A stretch of DNA of 64,000 bases from Algoriphagus sp. (GCF_024305035.1 NZ_JAMWZB010000007.1:93278-157277); one strand, 5' to 3'. Counted from the stretch's first letter, positions 25,863 through 37,700 are shown. Made by a program: numbers and translations. The notes: generated by a model not told the origin, from the letters alone.

Positions 25863-26533
25863 ACCAAACTTTGATCAATTTTGAGGACTATTCGCTTCCG
25901 GGTCTGATTTTCAACGGGGTGGGTTGCCTGTTTTGGGTGGTAGCTTATGTGATTTTGGTTTTAGAAATCCGAAAAAAGAAGTTTGTCGAAATGCCTGCCT
26001 ATGTAGCGGGAGCCAATATCGGCTGGGAATTTGTCTGGAGCTGGATATACCATCCCAATACGGGATTACTCTTTGCGCTGAGCTATCAAGCCGCTTTTTT
26101 GCTGGACTGTTTTATTTTCTATTCCGTCCTTCGATACGGCACCAAACAACCCATGAATGCAGAGACCAAAAAACACTTTGCGCTCTTCTGCATCATCAAT
26201 TTTATCTTCTGGATTTTCTTCAGCTACTTCTACCGAAATGAAGGCTATGATACCCTGATCGGTGCCAATTCCGGATACATCATCAATGTGATCCTTTCAC
26301 TCCAGTGTGTCTTTTTGCTGATGCAAACCAAGGATACTCACCAATTTTCCATGGTTTTAGCTTGGGCAAGGACGCTGGGAACAGGGCTGATTACCGTTTC
26401 CATGTTTTTCTTTTATCCAGAAAATCACTTCGTTCAGTTTCTCGGGATTTCCTGCTTGCTGCTGGACAGTACCTTCATTTATGCATTATGGAAAAGACAC
26501 GGAACCTTATTTGGAGTGCAAAGTAAAACCTAA
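25859..26533 (+). CDS. Seven-helix membrane protein resembling Pyr4/PaxB-type terpene cyclases
   Basis: A 224-residue protein with seven hydrophobic helices. The acidic residue E57 in GANIGWEFVWSW and D203 in LLLDSTFIYALW sit where the membrane-bound meroterpenoid cyclase Pyr4 (about 240 residues, seven helices) has its essential Glu63 and Asp218. This is by eye and without a search, but length, topology and the two acids agree. If true, it would protonate and cyclise a prenyl chain in the inner membrane. It overlaps the MpaB-type oxygenase gene by four bases and ends two bases before a histidine kinase gene. A role as a membrane sensor is the main alternative. Confidence 0.55.
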   Translation: MNQTLINFEDYSLPGLIFNGVGCLFWVVAYVILVLEIRKKKFVEMPAYVAGANIGWEFVWSWIYHPNTGLLFALSYQAAFLLDCFIFYSVLRYGTKQPMNAETKKHFALFCIINFIFWIFFSYFYRNEGYDTLIGANSGYIINVILSLQCVFLLMQTKDTHQFSMVLAWARTLGTGLITVSMFFFYPENHFVQFLGISCLLLDSTFIYALWKRHGTLFGVQSKT

Positions 26534-26535
26534 TT

Positions 26536-27921
26536 ATGTTTAGAAAAATAACAGCGTTTTTTATCCCTGCGCCCAAGTTAGAAACGGGTGATGAGCTGCG
26601 ATCCGAGCGGATTTTCGTGGCCGTATTGCTCATTTCTGCCCTATCCAATTTTCTCGGGATAAACTTAGCCTTGGACATTGACGCCGATCTGAATGGCTAC
26701 CTTTTGCTCATTAACGGTTTGGTCAATCTCCTGATTTTATTGGCCTATCGAGCGGGGCTATCCAAACCCATCTCGGCAATACTTTTCTTGAGCCAGTTTG
26801 CGATTAGCTTTCCGATTCAAGCTTGGCTTCAAGGCGGCTTGGTCTCTCCTGCGGCAGCAGCATTTTTCCTCTTACCTGCTATTGCAATGCTTATTTTGGG
26901 AAAGCGAGCCGCGCTATTTTGGATGGTGATTTCTGCTTTGTTGAGTTTAGGACTTTTCCTTTTGGAAAGCACTCAAGGAACACCTGTACCCCAGTATAAT
27001 GTGGAGAAAAAGGAGCTGTTTTACTTCTCCTCCATCTTGGGCACCAATATCACTATTTTTATTATCCTTCTGGTCTATGAGTTGGGCAAATCCCGTGCAT
27101 TTAAAAATATCCAAGAGAAAAACGAGGCGCTGATGAATACGCAAGAGCAATTGATTCAGCAGGAAAAACTCGCCTCCCTGGGCCAACTGACCGCCGGAAT
27201 TGCCCATGAAATTAAAAACCCACTCAACTTCATCCTTAATTTTTCTGAGGTGAACTCGGAATTGGTAGAAGAACTTCAAGAAAATCTTCATTCGGGCAGA
27301 ACCGAAGATAATGTGGCCTTGCTAAAAGATATTCAGGTCAATCTTAAGAAAATCCACGATCATGGCAGTCGTGCAGATAGCATTGTCAAATCCATGCTCA
27401 AACATAGTCGAGAAGGCGGAGGCAAAATGGAGCTGACCGATTTCAATGCCTTAATCAAGGAATATGTCAATCTATCTTTCCACGGTATGCGGGCTGGAAA
27501 AGACCCCATCAATGTCAGCATCGACCTTGATCTGGATCCCAACATCAACACGCTCCTGATCAATGCTGAGGACTTTTCCCGGGTCATCCTAAACCTCTGC
27601 AATAATGCTTTTGACGCGATGAGGCAAAAACTCAAGGAAAATCCCAAGAATTTTCAAGCAAAACTGAAAATCAGGACTTTGAATACTAAAAATAGACTTA
27701 ACTTCGAAGTAGAAGATAATGGTCCGGGGATACCCAAACCCATTTTGGATAAAATCCTTCAGCCTTTTTTCACCACTAAAAAAGGGACGGAAGGCACGGG
27801 ACTGGGTCTCTCCATTTCCCATGACATTATCAAATCTCATGGCGGGAAACTCACCGTTTCGAGTATACTAGACCAAAGAACCATTTTTAAAATTGAATTA
27901 CCAGCTCGTGCACATGAATAA
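26536..27921 (+). CDS. Sensor histidine kinase with multi-helix membrane domain
   Basis: A 461-residue kinase. Residues about 25-185 hold six hydrophobic helices with hardly any periplasmic loop, suggesting sensing inside the membrane. A short coiled coil (187-215) leads into the dimerisation domain with H224 in GIAHEIKNPLNFI. The HATPase domain has the N box NLCNNAFDAM, G1 [20 protein letters not shown] and G2 GTGLGLS. It begins two bases after the seven-helix gene and overlaps the next kinase by eight bases. A membrane sensor of this type could respond to a lipid product of the two preceding genes. Confidence 0.93.
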   Translation: MFRKITAFFIPAPKLETGDELRSERIFVAVLLISALSNFLGINLALDIDADLNGYLLLINGLVNLLILLAYRAGLSKPISAILFLSQFAISFPIQAWLQGGLVSPAAAAFFLLPAIAMLILGKRAALFWMVISALLSLGLFLLESTQGTPVPQYNVEKKELFYFSSILGTNITIFIILLVYELGKSRAFKNIQEKNEALMNTQEQLIQQEKLASLGQLTAGIAHEIKNPLNFILNFSEVNSELVEELQENLHSGRTEDNVALLKDIQVNLKKIHDHGSRADSIVKSMLKHSREGGGKMELTDFNALIKEYVNLSFHGMRAGKDPINVSIDLDLDPNINTLLINAEDFSRVILNLCNNAFDAMRQKLKENPKNFQAKLKIRTLNTKNRLNFEVEDNGPGIPKPILDKILQPFFTTKKGTEGTGLGLSISHDIIKSHGGKLTVSSILDQRTIFKIELPARAHE

Positions 27922-30900
27922 TTATTTCAATGTCCTATCACTTTTTCTTCTGCTTATTTTGGTCAGTTGCCAAAAAGAAGCTCCTGTTGTTGAGTCAACT
28001 CTTAGAGCGCCCGATTCAATCGAGCCCGAAACCATTTTAGTTAAAAACCTGGAACTGTCCACGGTTCGGATGACTGATTTTCCAACACCGCAGACAAACA
28101 GCTTACCAACTGGCAGCAGTGCACCTCAGCGAGTTTCGCTTGCTCGACTCCAAGACGATCAAGGTGAAATCGTCCGAGACCCATCCGGTAATTCCTTCAT
28201 TCTCGGTCAAGGAGGGATTTCTCAGTTTAAAAAATACACCTCCGAGGAAGGCCTAGCCTTAGACGCGATCAATTGCGCATTGTTGGATTCCCGGGGTCAT
28301 CTTTGGTTTGGCACCAATGGTGGGGGAGCCAGTCGATTTGACGGGCTGAGTTTCACGACCTTTTCGGATGCACAGGGCTTGGTTGAAAACAGTGTCAGAA
28401 GCATTTTTGAAGATCGAGATGGGAATATCTGGTTTGGCACAGTGGGTGGTATCAGCAAATTTGACGGAAAAGTCTTCACCAATTATTCTGCAGAAGAAAT
28501 TGGTGACGGAGTCATTTTTGCGATCTCACAAGATAGCCAGGGAAACATGTGGTTTGGAACCAGTGCCGTGGGAGCGGTTCGGTTTGATGGGAAGGAATTT
28601 GAGGTTGTCGGAGCAGACCAAGGTCTCAACGAATACCTCGTCGTCCATATTCTTGAAGACGCTGAAGGCAACCTTTGGTTTGCTACCTACGGTGGAGGCT
28701 TGACTCAGATGGTCGATGGAAAATTCAAAACGTTTACCACCAAAGATGGCTTGAGTTCGGATCGGGTGCGAAATATCTATGAGGACCGCAGGGGCGACTT
28801 GTGGATTTCGACAATCGGCGGAGGAGTGAGCCATTTTGATGGGGAAACTTTCACCAATTATGGTTTGGAGGATGGTTTGGCCAGCCTGGTAGTTCGATCT
28901 GCTATTGAAGATCGGGACGGAAACCTGTGGTTTGCTACCGAACGAGGTGCCAGCAAGTTTGAAGGGGGGAAATTTACCAGCTATACCACCGATCAGGGCT
29001 TAGCTGGAAATAATGTGATGGGATCGGTTTTGGACAAAGGCCAGAATTTATGGTTTTTAACGGATGGTGGAGGAGTCAGTCGTTTGGACGGGACTCATTT
29101 TACCAATTTCACCAACAACCAAGGACTCGCTGGAAATATCATTTTAAGTATCGAAGAGGACCAAAACGGAGACCTGTGGTTTGGTACCAGTGGCTTTGGA
29201 GTCAGTCGTTTTGACGGAGAGTCTTTTACCACCATCAATACCGCCCACGGATTGGCTGGAGATATTGTTTTTTGTATGATGGAGGACGATCAAGACCGAT
29301 TATGGTTTGGGACAGGAGGAAATGGTATCAGTATTTTTGACGGGAAAAAATTCTCCCAAATTAGTCAGGAAAACGGCTTGGTATCCAATGAAATTTACGC
29401 CTTACTTCAAGATCGAAAGGGAGGCATCTGGATAGGCACGGACACTGGACTTCACTACCTTCATGATGGTCAGCTGGATTACTTCAGTTCTGAAGAAGCC
29501 TTAACCGGAGATGTGATTTTAAGCCTTTATGAAGATCAGACCGGGGCGATTTGGATTGGAGCTGTGGATGGGGGAATCACTCGCTTTGACGGAGAGAAAT
29601 TTCAGCGGATAACCACCTCTCAGGGAATAGTTGATAACGGAATTATTCGAATTTCGGGGGATTTGGAAGGCAACCTATGGATAGGAACGGCTCATGGGGT
29701 AAGTTTTCTCTCTCAATCCCAGGTTTTGGACCTGTCCCAGAATCAGTCAGGAATCCTAAAATTCCAAAACTTTACCACCCAAGAAGGCCTCTCCAATAAT
29801 CTCATTCAACAAATCGTCCCACTTCCTGACGGAAAAATTGCTTTGGGTTCGAATCTTGGAATCACAGTCTTTAAACCAGAAGCCAAGAGTGATCACGAAA
29901 TCAGTTTAGCAGAAATCGAAAATTTTAATGCCGACAATGGCTATCCTGTCAAAGACCTCACCGATGGCCAGAACGGAATGTTTCTCGATTCCAAAGGAGT
30001 GCTTTGGGCAGGAACAGGTAGTTCGAAAACCGGTTTAGTCCGCTTTGACTATGCCCACTACATTCCGGTAAAACCTCAGCAAGATCTGATGATTAAGCAA
30101 ATCCGGATCAATGAGGAAGTTATTCCCTGGCATACGCTCGCAGGAGAGGACAGCAGTAGTTTTGGGGAAAAAGCTTTTGCGGATGTTTTCACCCAAGCAA
30201 GCGACGAACTCATCACCCTAGGCCGAAAACTTAGCCCCTTGGAGCGACAAAATCTCCGGGAGCGCTTCCAGGGGATTTCCTTTGAATCGGTGGATGGTTT
30301 CTTCCCCGTACCTCAAAAACTCAAGCTCCCCTATCGCCACAATCACCTCAATATCGAGTACGGCTCCAATGAAATGGCTCGCCCCTTTTTGATCGAGTAT
30401 CAATACATTTTGGAAGGATACGACCTCGAGTGGAGCCCGGTGCTGCAGCGGACAAGTGCTACCTTTGGTAATATTCAGGAGGGAGACTATACTTTTTTGG
30501 TCAAGTCGCGCTATTCGGGAACCTCCGAATCCAATGCCGGCGAATGGACTGAACCGATCAGTTTCGAATTCTCTGTTTTGCCCCCATGGTATCGAAGCTG
30601 GTGGGCTTATGGCATCTATGGATTACTGGCGCTTTCGCTGATTTATCCCATCAATATTTACCTGAGGAATCGGGTCTTGAAAGCCGAAAGGGAAAAAGCT
30701 AAAGAACGTGAACTCCAGCATGCCAAAGAAATTGAAAAGGCTTATCAGGAATTGGCCTCCACCCATGAAAACTTGAAGTCCACTCAATCTCAATTGATTC
30801 AGGCAGAAAAAATGGCTTCTCTCGGGGAGCTTACTGCCGGAATCGCCCACGAAATCCAAAACCCGCTCAATTTTGTCAAAAACTTCGCTGAAGTGAGTCA

Positions 30901-31570
30901 GGAATTGATGGAAGAAATGGAAGAGGAAATCCAAAAAGGAGATTATGAGGAGGTTACTTTTATCGCCAAAGATATCCGGGAAAACCTGGGAAGAATCTCC
31001 CAGCACAGCCTCAGAGCGGATGGCATAGTCAAAGCCATGCTTCAGCATAGCCGTACGAGTGCGGGTGAAAAAGAGCCTACAGATATCAATGCGCTCGCCG
31101 AGGAATGTTTGCATCTGAGCTTTCATGGGATTAGAGCCAAGGAAAAGGATTTCAACTCTGATTTTAAAACTGAGCTTGACCCCGAAATCCCAAAACTTAA
31201 TGTGATCCCACAGGAAATTGGGAGGATTTTGCTTAATATGCTCAACAATGCCTTTTACGCGGTCAATCAAAAAGCGCATCATGCCGAGCAAACAGACTAC
31301 AAACCACTTGTACTTTTGAAAACCAAGAAAGTGATCGGGGGGTTAGAAGTCACCATTGAAGACAATGGCACCGGAATTCCCGAAACGATTGTTGGGAAGA
31401 TTTTCCAGCCCTTTTTTACGACCAAACCCACTGGACAAGGTACGGGCCTGGGGCTTTCGCTGAGTTACGACATCGTCAAGTCTTACGGAGGAGACCTTCG
31501 GGTAAAAAGTAATACCCAAGAACCTTCCGGGACGGCATTTACCATATATTTACCTACGCAACCCGAATAA
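27914..31570 (+). CDS. Propeller-type sensor histidine kinase (two-component regulator propeller, Y_Y_Y)
   Basis: A 1218-residue hybrid-style sensor, read from the ATG at 27914, which begins a signal with lipobox LVSC. Residues about 95-660 are repeated two-component regulator propeller units with the motif [11 protein letters not shown] and its variants (about 12 copies, each with GGVSRFDG nearby). A Y_Y_Y domain (about 790-900) comes next, then one transmembrane helix ([18 protein letters not shown]) and a coiled coil. The kinase core follows, with H979 in [22 protein letters not shown] and GTGLGLS. Unlike classic HTCS proteins it has no receiver or AraC domain; the receivers are separate genes downstream. 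Confidence 0.93.
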   Translation: MNNYFNVLSLFLLLILVSCQKEAPVVESTLRAPDSIEPETILVKNLELSTVRMTDFPTPQTNSLPTGSSAPQRVSLARLQDDQGEIVRDPSGNSFILGQGGISQFKKYTSEEGLALDAINCALLDSRGHLWFGTNGGGASRFDGLSFTTFSDAQGLVENSVRSIFEDRDGNIWFGTVGGISKFDGKVFTNYSAEEIGDGVIFAISQDSQGNMWFGTSAVGAVRFDGKEFEVVGADQGLNEYLVVHILEDAEGNLWFATYGGGLTQMVDGKFKTFTTKDGLSSDRVRNIYEDRRGDLWISTIGGGVSHFDGETFTNYGLEDGLASLVVRSAIEDRDGNLWFATERGASKFEGGKFTSYTTDQGLAGNNVMGSVLDKGQNLWFLTDGGGVSRLDGTHFTNFTNNQGLAGNIILSIEEDQNGDLWFGTSGFGVSRFDGESFTTINTAHGLAGDIVFCMMEDDQDRLWFGTGGNGISIFDGKKFSQISQENGLVSNEIYALLQDRKGGIWIGTDTGLHYLHDGQLDYFSSEEALTGDVILSLYEDQTGAIWIGAVDGGITRFDGEKFQRITTSQGIVDNGIIRISGDLEGNLWIGTAHGVSFLSQSQVLDLSQNQSGILKFQNFTTQEGLSNNLIQQIVPLPDGKIALGSNLGITVFKPEAKSDHEISLAEIENFNADNGYPVKDLTDGQNGMFLDSKGVLWAGTGSSKTGLVRFDYAHYIPVKPQQDLMIKQIRINEEVIPWHTLAGEDSSSFGEKAFADVFTQASDELITLGRKLSPLERQNLRERFQGISFESVDGFFPVPQKLKLPYRHNHLNIEYGSNEMARPFLIEYQYILEGYDLEWSPVLQRTSATFGNIQEGDYTFLVKSRYSGTSESNAGEWTEPISFEFSVLPPWYRSWWAYGIYGLLALSLIYPINIYLRNRVLKAEREKAKERELQHAKEIEKAYQELASTHENLKSTQSQLIQAEKMASLGELTAGIAHEIQNPLNFVKNFAEVSQELMEEMEEEIQKGDYEEVTFIAKDIRENLGRISQHSLRADGIVKAMLQHSRTSAGEKEPTDINALAEECLHLSFHGIRAKEKDFNSDFKTELDPEIPKLNVIPQEIGRILLNMLNNAFYAVNQKAHHAEQTDYKPLVLLKTKKVIGGLEVTIEDNGTGIPETIVGKIFQPFFTTKPTGQGTGLGLSLSYDIVKSYGGDLRVKSNTQEPSGTAFTIYLPTQPE

Positions 31571-31604
31571 GCGGTGCATATCCATCTGAAATAAACCTAG
31601 CATT

Positions 31605-32975
31605 ATGGAATTAAGCATCATTTCTTTAATCTTACTCTATTACCTCAAACGGCCCATGGGCTTGATTACTGTATCGCAAGATTGGAATCGACTCTTTACC
31701 AGTGGGATGATCGCCGCTGCAGTCATTCTATTTTTGAACTATTCCCAAATTACTTTTCTTGAAACGATCGCCTTCTTTGCCTCCATTCTGCTGGGTGGAT
31801 TGATTGTTTATTTGGTGATAAAAAATCCAGAGCTTCATCACCGTAAAGGGATGATTTACGCTTGGCTTCCCATTATGGTCATTAGCGTGATTAGTGATGT
31901 CATCTACAAGTTAAGCCCGACTTTTTATGATCAATGGGAAAATTACATCGAAGTTTCTGAGTTTTTTGCCTTTGCCTGGGCCATCGTCATGTGGTTCAAT
32001 AACTCCAAACAACGCAGAGCCCTCGAAGCCGAAAAATTGAAGGCCCTACAGCGGGAGGAGAAATATAAACTAACCGAATCGATCAAAGAACAACTTGAAA
32101 AACAGGTCATCGAACGGACAGCAGAACTCACGGCTCAGAAAAACAACTTGGAAAAAGCACTTCACGATTTGAAGGCCACCCAAGATCAGCTGGTTCATGC
32201 TGAGAAAATGGCCTCTCTCGGGGAACTGACTGCCGGGATTGCCCATGAAATCCAAAACCCACTCAATTTTGTCAACAATTTCTCCGAGGTAAGCAATGAA
32301 CTCCTAGCCGAATTGAAAGAGGAACTGGAAAAAGGAAATACCGCTGAGGCTCTGGAGCTTGCTGTAGATGTATCCAGTAACTTGGAAAAAATCAGCCATC
32401 ACGGCAAACGGGCCGAATCCATCGTCAAAGGCATGCTGCAGCACAGCCGGACCAATACCGGAGAAAAGGTCGAAACCGACCTCAACCAACTGGCCGACGA
32501 ATACTTGCGGCTTTCTTACCACGGTCTGCGGGCCAAAGACAAAAGTTTTACCGCGGACTTTAAACTTCAAGCCGACCCCAACTTGCCAAAAATCCCTGTG
32601 ATTCACCAGGATATTGGCAGAGTTTTGCTCAACCTGATCAACAATGGCTTTTATGCCGCCGCCGAAAAGAAACATCAACTCAAAGAAGCCAATGACCCGC
32701 TCGCTGATTCCTTTATCCCCAAGGTAACTGTGGAAACTAAAGCACTAAAAAACAGTGTAGAAATATCGATTGAAGACAATGGGCCTGGTATTCCGGCAGA
32801 AATCCAATCGAAAATTTTCCAGCCCTTCTTTACCACCAAACCCACCGGGAAAGGTACAGGACTGGGGCTATCGATGAGCTATGAAATCATTACCAAAGGA
32901 CATGGAGGAAAGCTCAGCGTGAGCAGCAAGCCGGGTCTTTTTACCAAATTTATTATCACCATACCTCAAGTTTAA
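31605..32975 (+). CDS. Membrane sensor histidine kinase
   Basis: A 456-residue kinase. The N-terminal 130 residues hold about four helices (residues 3-12, 32-50, 53-72, 84-101 and a weaker one near 117-131) with no clear sensor domain. A long coiled coil (136-198) follows, then the dimerisation domain with H214 in [13 protein letters not shown] and an HATPase domain with EDNGPGIP and [13 protein letters not shown]. The kinase core is close to that of the preceding propeller kinase ([17 protein letters not shown] in both), so the genes arose by duplication. It starts 34 bases after the propeller kinase and ends three bases before a receiver gene. Confidence 0.93.
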   Translation: MELSIISLILLYYLKRPMGLITVSQDWNRLFTSGMIAAAVILFLNYSQITFLETIAFFASILLGGLIVYLVIKNPELHHRKGMIYAWLPIMVISVISDVIYKLSPTFYDQWENYIEVSEFFAFAWAIVMWFNNSKQRRALEAEKLKALQREEKYKLTESIKEQLEKQVIERTAELTAQKNNLEKALHDLKATQDQLVHAEKMASLGELTAGIAHEIQNPLNFVNNFSEVSNELLAELKEELEKGNTAEALELAVDVSSNLEKISHHGKRAESIVKGMLQHSRTNTGEKVETDLNQLADEYLRLSYHGLRAKDKSFTADFKLQADPNLPKIPVIHQDIGRVLLNLINNGFYAAAEKKHQLKEANDPLADSFIPKVTVETKALKNSVEISIEDNGPGIPAEIQSKIFQPFFTTKPTGKGTGLGLSMSYEIITKGHGGKLSVSSKPGLFTKFIITIPQV

Positions 32976-32978
32976 ACT

Positions 32979-33365
32979 ATGAAAATTTTAATTGTAGATG
33001 ATGAGCGGGATGTCGAGGACCTTTTCCGCCAAAAATTCAGAAAAGAAGTTAGAGCAGGTGATTTAGAGCTCGCCTTTGCTTTTTCAGGAGATGAAGCCCT
33101 GAAGATTTTGAGTGCCGACAATCCACCCAAAGTGGTTTATGTTTTCTCCGATATCAATATGCCTGGCATGACGGGTCTTGAGCTTTTGGATAAAATCAAA
33201 GAGCGCTTTCCGCACATTCAAGTCAGTATGATTTCGGCTTATGGGGATCAGGAAAACTTCAAAAAAGCTATGAATTCTGGGGCAAAGGAATTTTTCACCA
33301 AACCCATCGATTTCATTTCCCTGAAAAAGGAAATCGGTAAATTAATTGATCACCATAAAAGCTAA
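32979..33365 (+). CDS. Single-domain response regulator
   Basis: A 128-residue receiver domain without an output domain. The acidic pocket is VDDER (residues 6-10), the phospho-acceptor is D58 in FSDINMPG, and the switch residues are Ser in ISAYGD and Lys in TKPID. Stand-alone receivers of this length carry phosphate between proteins or act by direct binding. It lies three bases after a kinase gene and six bases before the receiver-cyclase gene, so it is probably a partner in the same relay. The sequence is similar to the receiver half of the next protein (RQKFRKEVR / KQKFRKQVR). Confidence 0.92.
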   Translation: MKILIVDDERDVEDLFRQKFRKEVRAGDLELAFAFSGDEALKILSADNPPKVVYVFSDINMPGMTGLELLDKIKERFPHIQVSMISAYGDQENFKKAMNSGAKEFFTKPIDFISLKKEIGKLIDHHKS

Positions 33366-33371
33366 TTAAAC

Positions 33372-34421
33372 ATGGTCAAGATTCTAGTAGTAGATGATGA
33401 GGCAGATTTGGAAATTCTGATCAAACAGAAATTCCGGAAACAAGTTCGAGATGAAATTTTTGACTTTCGTTTTGCACTCAATGGTAGACAGGCACTAGAG
33501 GTTCTTGAGGCAAATCCCGATATAGATATCATCCTTAGTGATATTAATATGCCCGAAATGGACGGATTGACCTTACTTTCCAAGGTCAAAGAAAAAAATT
33601 CCTTACTCAAAACCGTGATCATTTCAGCCTATGGAGATATGGAAAATATCCGCACGGCGATGAATCTCGGGGCTTTTGATTTTATCACCAAACCAGTGGA
33701 TTTTCGTGATTTGGAGATTACCCTGGAAAAAACCATCACTCACATTGAGCAGATCAAATCCAACCTCCGGGCGATGCGGGAAAATAATATCCTGAAAATG
33801 TATGTCGATGAAACCGTGCTCAATTTTATGGGAAACCGGGAAATCGACACAGGACTGATGGAAAATGAAAACGTTGAGGCTACCGTGGCCTTTGTGGATT
33901 TAGTGGCTTTCACCAAAATCTCCGAGCATGAGGAACCCAATGTCGTGGTCGGATTGCTCAACGAATACTTTGATCTCATGGTCAAGGAAATCATCGAAGA
34001 AAAAGGCAGCATTGATAAGTTTATCGGAGATGCAATTATGGCAGTGTTTTTTGGGGAGAATCACTTCGAACGGGCGATACGGGCCAGTATTGCCATCCGG
34101 GACAAAATGAATGCGCTCCCAGAGTTTTCCAGCTCTACCCATTTCAGGCCACAGGTCTCTGTGGGAATCAACTATGGCGAAATGGTCTCTGGAAATATCG
34201 GTTCCCGATCTCTGAAGCGACTGGACTATACTGTCATCGGAGATGTGGTTAATGTCGCAGCCCGACTTCAGGCCGCAGCCATACCCGGGCAGGTGTTAAT
34301 TTTGGAGAAAAATGCCAAATCACTAGAGGAACAGTTCGAATTCAAATCCATCGGCGAAATTAAAATGAAAAATAAGGCTCTTCCTGTGGAAGTGGTCGAG
34401 GTGGTTTCTAGGAAGGGGTGA
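33372..34421 (+). CDS. Response regulator with class III adenylate cyclase output
   Basis: A 349-residue protein of a receiver (1-120; pocket DDE, D57 in LSDINMPE, Lys in TKPVD) joined through a coiled coil (about 120-155) to a class III nucleotide cyclase (165-349). The cyclase has both metal aspartates (D176 in FVDLVAFT, D220 in KFIGDAIMAVF), base-specifying K216, T287 in DYTVIG, and transition-state N294 and R298. The K/T pair fits class IIIb adenylate cyclases. The product is therefore predicted to be cAMP, made on phosphorylation. It is the last gene of the operon and probably its output. Confidence 0.92.
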   Translation: MVKILVVDDEADLEILIKQKFRKQVRDEIFDFRFALNGRQALEVLEANPDIDIILSDINMPEMDGLTLLSKVKEKNSLLKTVIISAYGDMENIRTAMNLGAFDFITKPVDFRDLEITLEKTITHIEQIKSNLRAMRENNILKMYVDETVLNFMGNREIDTGLMENENVEATVAFVDLVAFTKISEHEEPNVVVGLLNEYFDLMVKEIIEEKGSIDKFIGDAIMAVFFGENHFERAIRASIAIRDKMNALPEFSSSTHFRPQVSVGINYGEMVSGNIGSRSLKRLDYTVIGDVVNVAARLQAAAIPGQVLILEKNAKSLEEQFEFKSIGEIKMKNKALPVEVVEVVSRKG

Positions 34422-34792
34422 AACCTAGAGTTTGATTGATTTACCTGGTATCAAGAAATAGTTTGAGTTGGGTTAAATTTTAGAAATTGGTAGAACTTGA
34501 AAATGATGAATTGACCAAAAAGTATCTACGGACAAATTCATAGTACCTTTTCACTCCGGGTTGAGATTCTAGTCACTGACTTGACCTCAGTGAGCAGAAC
34601 CAAAAGTTCACAAAAACTCGATTTGGACTACGGATTGGAAGAAGTTAGCTTCTTCTCAAACAAAGTGTTCAATTTCTAAAAAGAACAATTCCTGTTTTTG
34701 ACCGAATTCGATCTATTTTTTTGGATGGCCCTAAAATAATTGGGCAAAATCGAAGATTAACAGTAGATTAATGCCCGATTAGTTGATCCCTT
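34422..34792. other. Gene-free interval after the kinase operon
   Basis: This 371-base stretch has no recognisable gene. It contains one modest inverted repeat (TCACTGA / TCAGTGA, 34573-34593) that could serve as a weak terminator for the operon. I see no clear promoter for the amidohydrolase gene at 34793. Confidence 0.5.
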
Positions 34793-37700
34793 ATGAGAAA
34801 AATTATACTCCCCAAACTCGCACTTGCTTTTACGCTATTTAGCATGAGTGCCCTGAATTCCCAGTCTCTACTGGCTCTTGAATTCTCCCCCTACAACCCC
34901 CTGCTGCAAAATGACAGCACCAAAAAAGACTCCCTGGACTATCCTAAATTCAAAGAGCTTCCGCTGAAGCCAGAACGGGAAGTAAAATTCACCACTTCCG
35001 AAGGAACTTGGATGAGCCTGGATGTCAGTCCAGATGGCAAAACCATCGCCTTCGATTTGATGGGAGACATCTACACCATTCCGATCGAAGGCGGAAAAGC
35101 CACTCCCATCACTTCTGGAATGGCCTATGAAACCCATCCGAGATTTTCTCCTGATGGAGAAAAAATCCTTTTTACCTCCGACCGTGCCGGCAGTGACAAT
35201 CTCTGGTACATCGATCTAGTTAAAAAAGATACCGTGCAGGTCACCAAAGACAAAAATGGCGATGTGCCGGGCGCAGCTTGGTCACCAGACGGTGACTATA
35301 TTGTGGTTGCCAAAGGCCGCCGCATCACCAAACTCTGGATGTATCACAAGGACGGTGGTGGAGGCATTCAGCTCAATCCGGACCCATCTGGTATGAAAAC
35401 CATCGACCCTGTGGTCAGTCCGGATGGCAAAAAAGTTTACTTTTCCCACCGAAATGGGGCCTGGAACTACAATGCCCTGCTCCCCCAATATCAAATTGGA
35501 ACCTATGATTTGGAAGAAGGAAAAATCACCTCCATCTCATCCCGATACGGCTCGGCATTTACGCCCACCCTTTCGAAAGATGGCAAATGGATGGCTTATG
35601 GCTCACGCTATGATGATAAAACGGGCTTAATCATTCGGGATATGGAAACCGGTGATGAGCGATGGTTGGCCTATCCTGTACAGCGGGATGAGCAGGAGTC
35701 CATCGCTCCTCAGGGCGTATTGCCGGCGATGTCTTTCACTCCTGACAGCCAGCATTTGATTGCTTCCTATGGAGGAAAAATATGGAAGCTCCCTGTGGAC
35801 GGATCATCGGCCAGAGAGATTGCTTTCGAGGCAGAGGTCAAACTAGCCATGGGACCTCGATTGTATTTCAACTATGCCATCAAGGACACCACAGCCAAAC
35901 TCGCCACCCAAATCCGAGATGCGGTTCCTTCTCCCGATGGAAAGAAATTGGCCTTTACAGTACTCAATCGCCTCTATGTCATGGATTATCCCGATGGGAA
36001 TCCAAAGCGAATCAGCAATCACAATTTCACGGAAGCCATGCCCAGCTGGAGTCCTGATGGAAGCAAACTGGTGTTTACCACTTGGGATGAATCCGAAGGT
36101 GGAAATTTGTACACCGCCCAGGTAAACGGAAATCCCAACGTCACAAAAATCACCCAAGAAAGTGCCCTATATATGGGCCCCGTTTGGAGTCCGAATAATC
36201 GAATTGTGGTGTTTAAAGGTCCTAATCGGGTGCAATTCGAAGCTGAAGGTCCTGGAGTAAATGGTTCAGAGGCCGAACTCGTCTGGATGCCTGCCGCAGG
36301 TGGAGGCTTTACCAAAATCATGGATGCGGGAAACTACGGAAATGCGCATTTCACCAAAGACCCGGACAGAATTTACCTCAACGGCCCGGGAGGCACCTTA
36401 CTTTCGGTAAACTGGGAAGGACACGATCAGAAAGAACATGTGAAAATCAAAGGCATTACGCCCTTTGGATCGGTAGCAGATCCCCATGCGGGACATGACC
36501 ACGATGCCGAATTGGAGGACTTCAAATATGTTTTTGGAAAGCCAATTTCCACGGCCTCCGTTTTGAATTATTGCATGCTTCCTGAGGGAGTTTCCGCCCA
36601 AGAACCTCAAATGCAGCCTGCCAGTGCCAGTACCATTTTGATGGCCCCGGAAGGAAACAAGGCACTTGCCCAAGTCAATAACAACGTGTACATCGTCACC
36701 GTACCTCAGGTCGGAAAAACCCCAACCATCAACGTGGGCGAACCCAAATCAAGTAACTTCCCTTCCCGTCAGCTTACTGAAATCGGGGGAGAATGGCCGG
36801 CTTGGGAAGCCAATGGAAAAAAAGTCCATTGGTCGCTGGGCAACGGGCACTGGGTTTACGACATCGCTCGGGCTGAATCCCTTGAAGATTCGGTCAAAGC
36901 AGCTAAAAAAGCCAAAATGCTAGCCGAGGCAGATAGTGTCTCCACGTTGAAAGCTCAAGGAGAAGAAGCGGTGAGGCGAGCGGACTCGTTGGCAAAGGCT
37001 GAGAAAAAGCGGATCGATTCGCTTTTCAAAGCTGACAAAGCATTAGCCAAAGCCGACAGCATTCATAAAGCTGAGCAAAAGGAAAAGGAAAATTACCAAC
37101 CCGAGGAGCGGCAGGTAAAAGTGTACTTTGCCAAGGACACCCCAAAAGGCTCCATTCTTTTGAAAAATGCCCGAATCATTACCATGAATGGAGATCGGGT
37201 CATAGAAAACGGGGACATTTTGATCGAAAATAACCGGATCAAATCCATCGGGGAAACGGGCACCTTGCAAGCCGGCAATGCAGCAGTCGTCGATGTGAGC
37301 GGTAAAACCATCACACCGGGATTTATCGATACGCACGCACACATGTGGCCGACCTGGAACCTGCATAAAAACAGCGTTTGGATTTACGCGGCCAATTTGG
37401 CTTACGGCGTCACCACGACTCGAGATCCGCAAACGGCAACCACCGATGTGTTGACCTATGCCGATATGGTGGAAGCAGGAATGGTCCCTGGCCCTCGTGT
37501 GTATTCTACCGGTCCCGGAGTAGGTTATTGGATGTACAATCTCAAGTCCGAAGAGCAAACCAAAAATGTCCTGAAGCAATACTCCAAATACTACAATACC
37601 CAATACATCAAAATGTATTTGGTCGGAAATAGACAACATCGACAATGGGTCATCATGGCTGCTAAAGAGCAGGAATTGATGCCTACCACCGAAGGGGGAT

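Noticed and set aside
30623..31291. A 222-codon frame on the minus strand
   Set aside because: Antisense to the kinase core of the propeller kinase; its composition (many Phe) is a mirror of the coding strand.
34573..34593. Terminator of the kinase operon
   Set aside because: The stem has only seven pairs with a seven-base loop and no T-run; I do not list it as a terminator.
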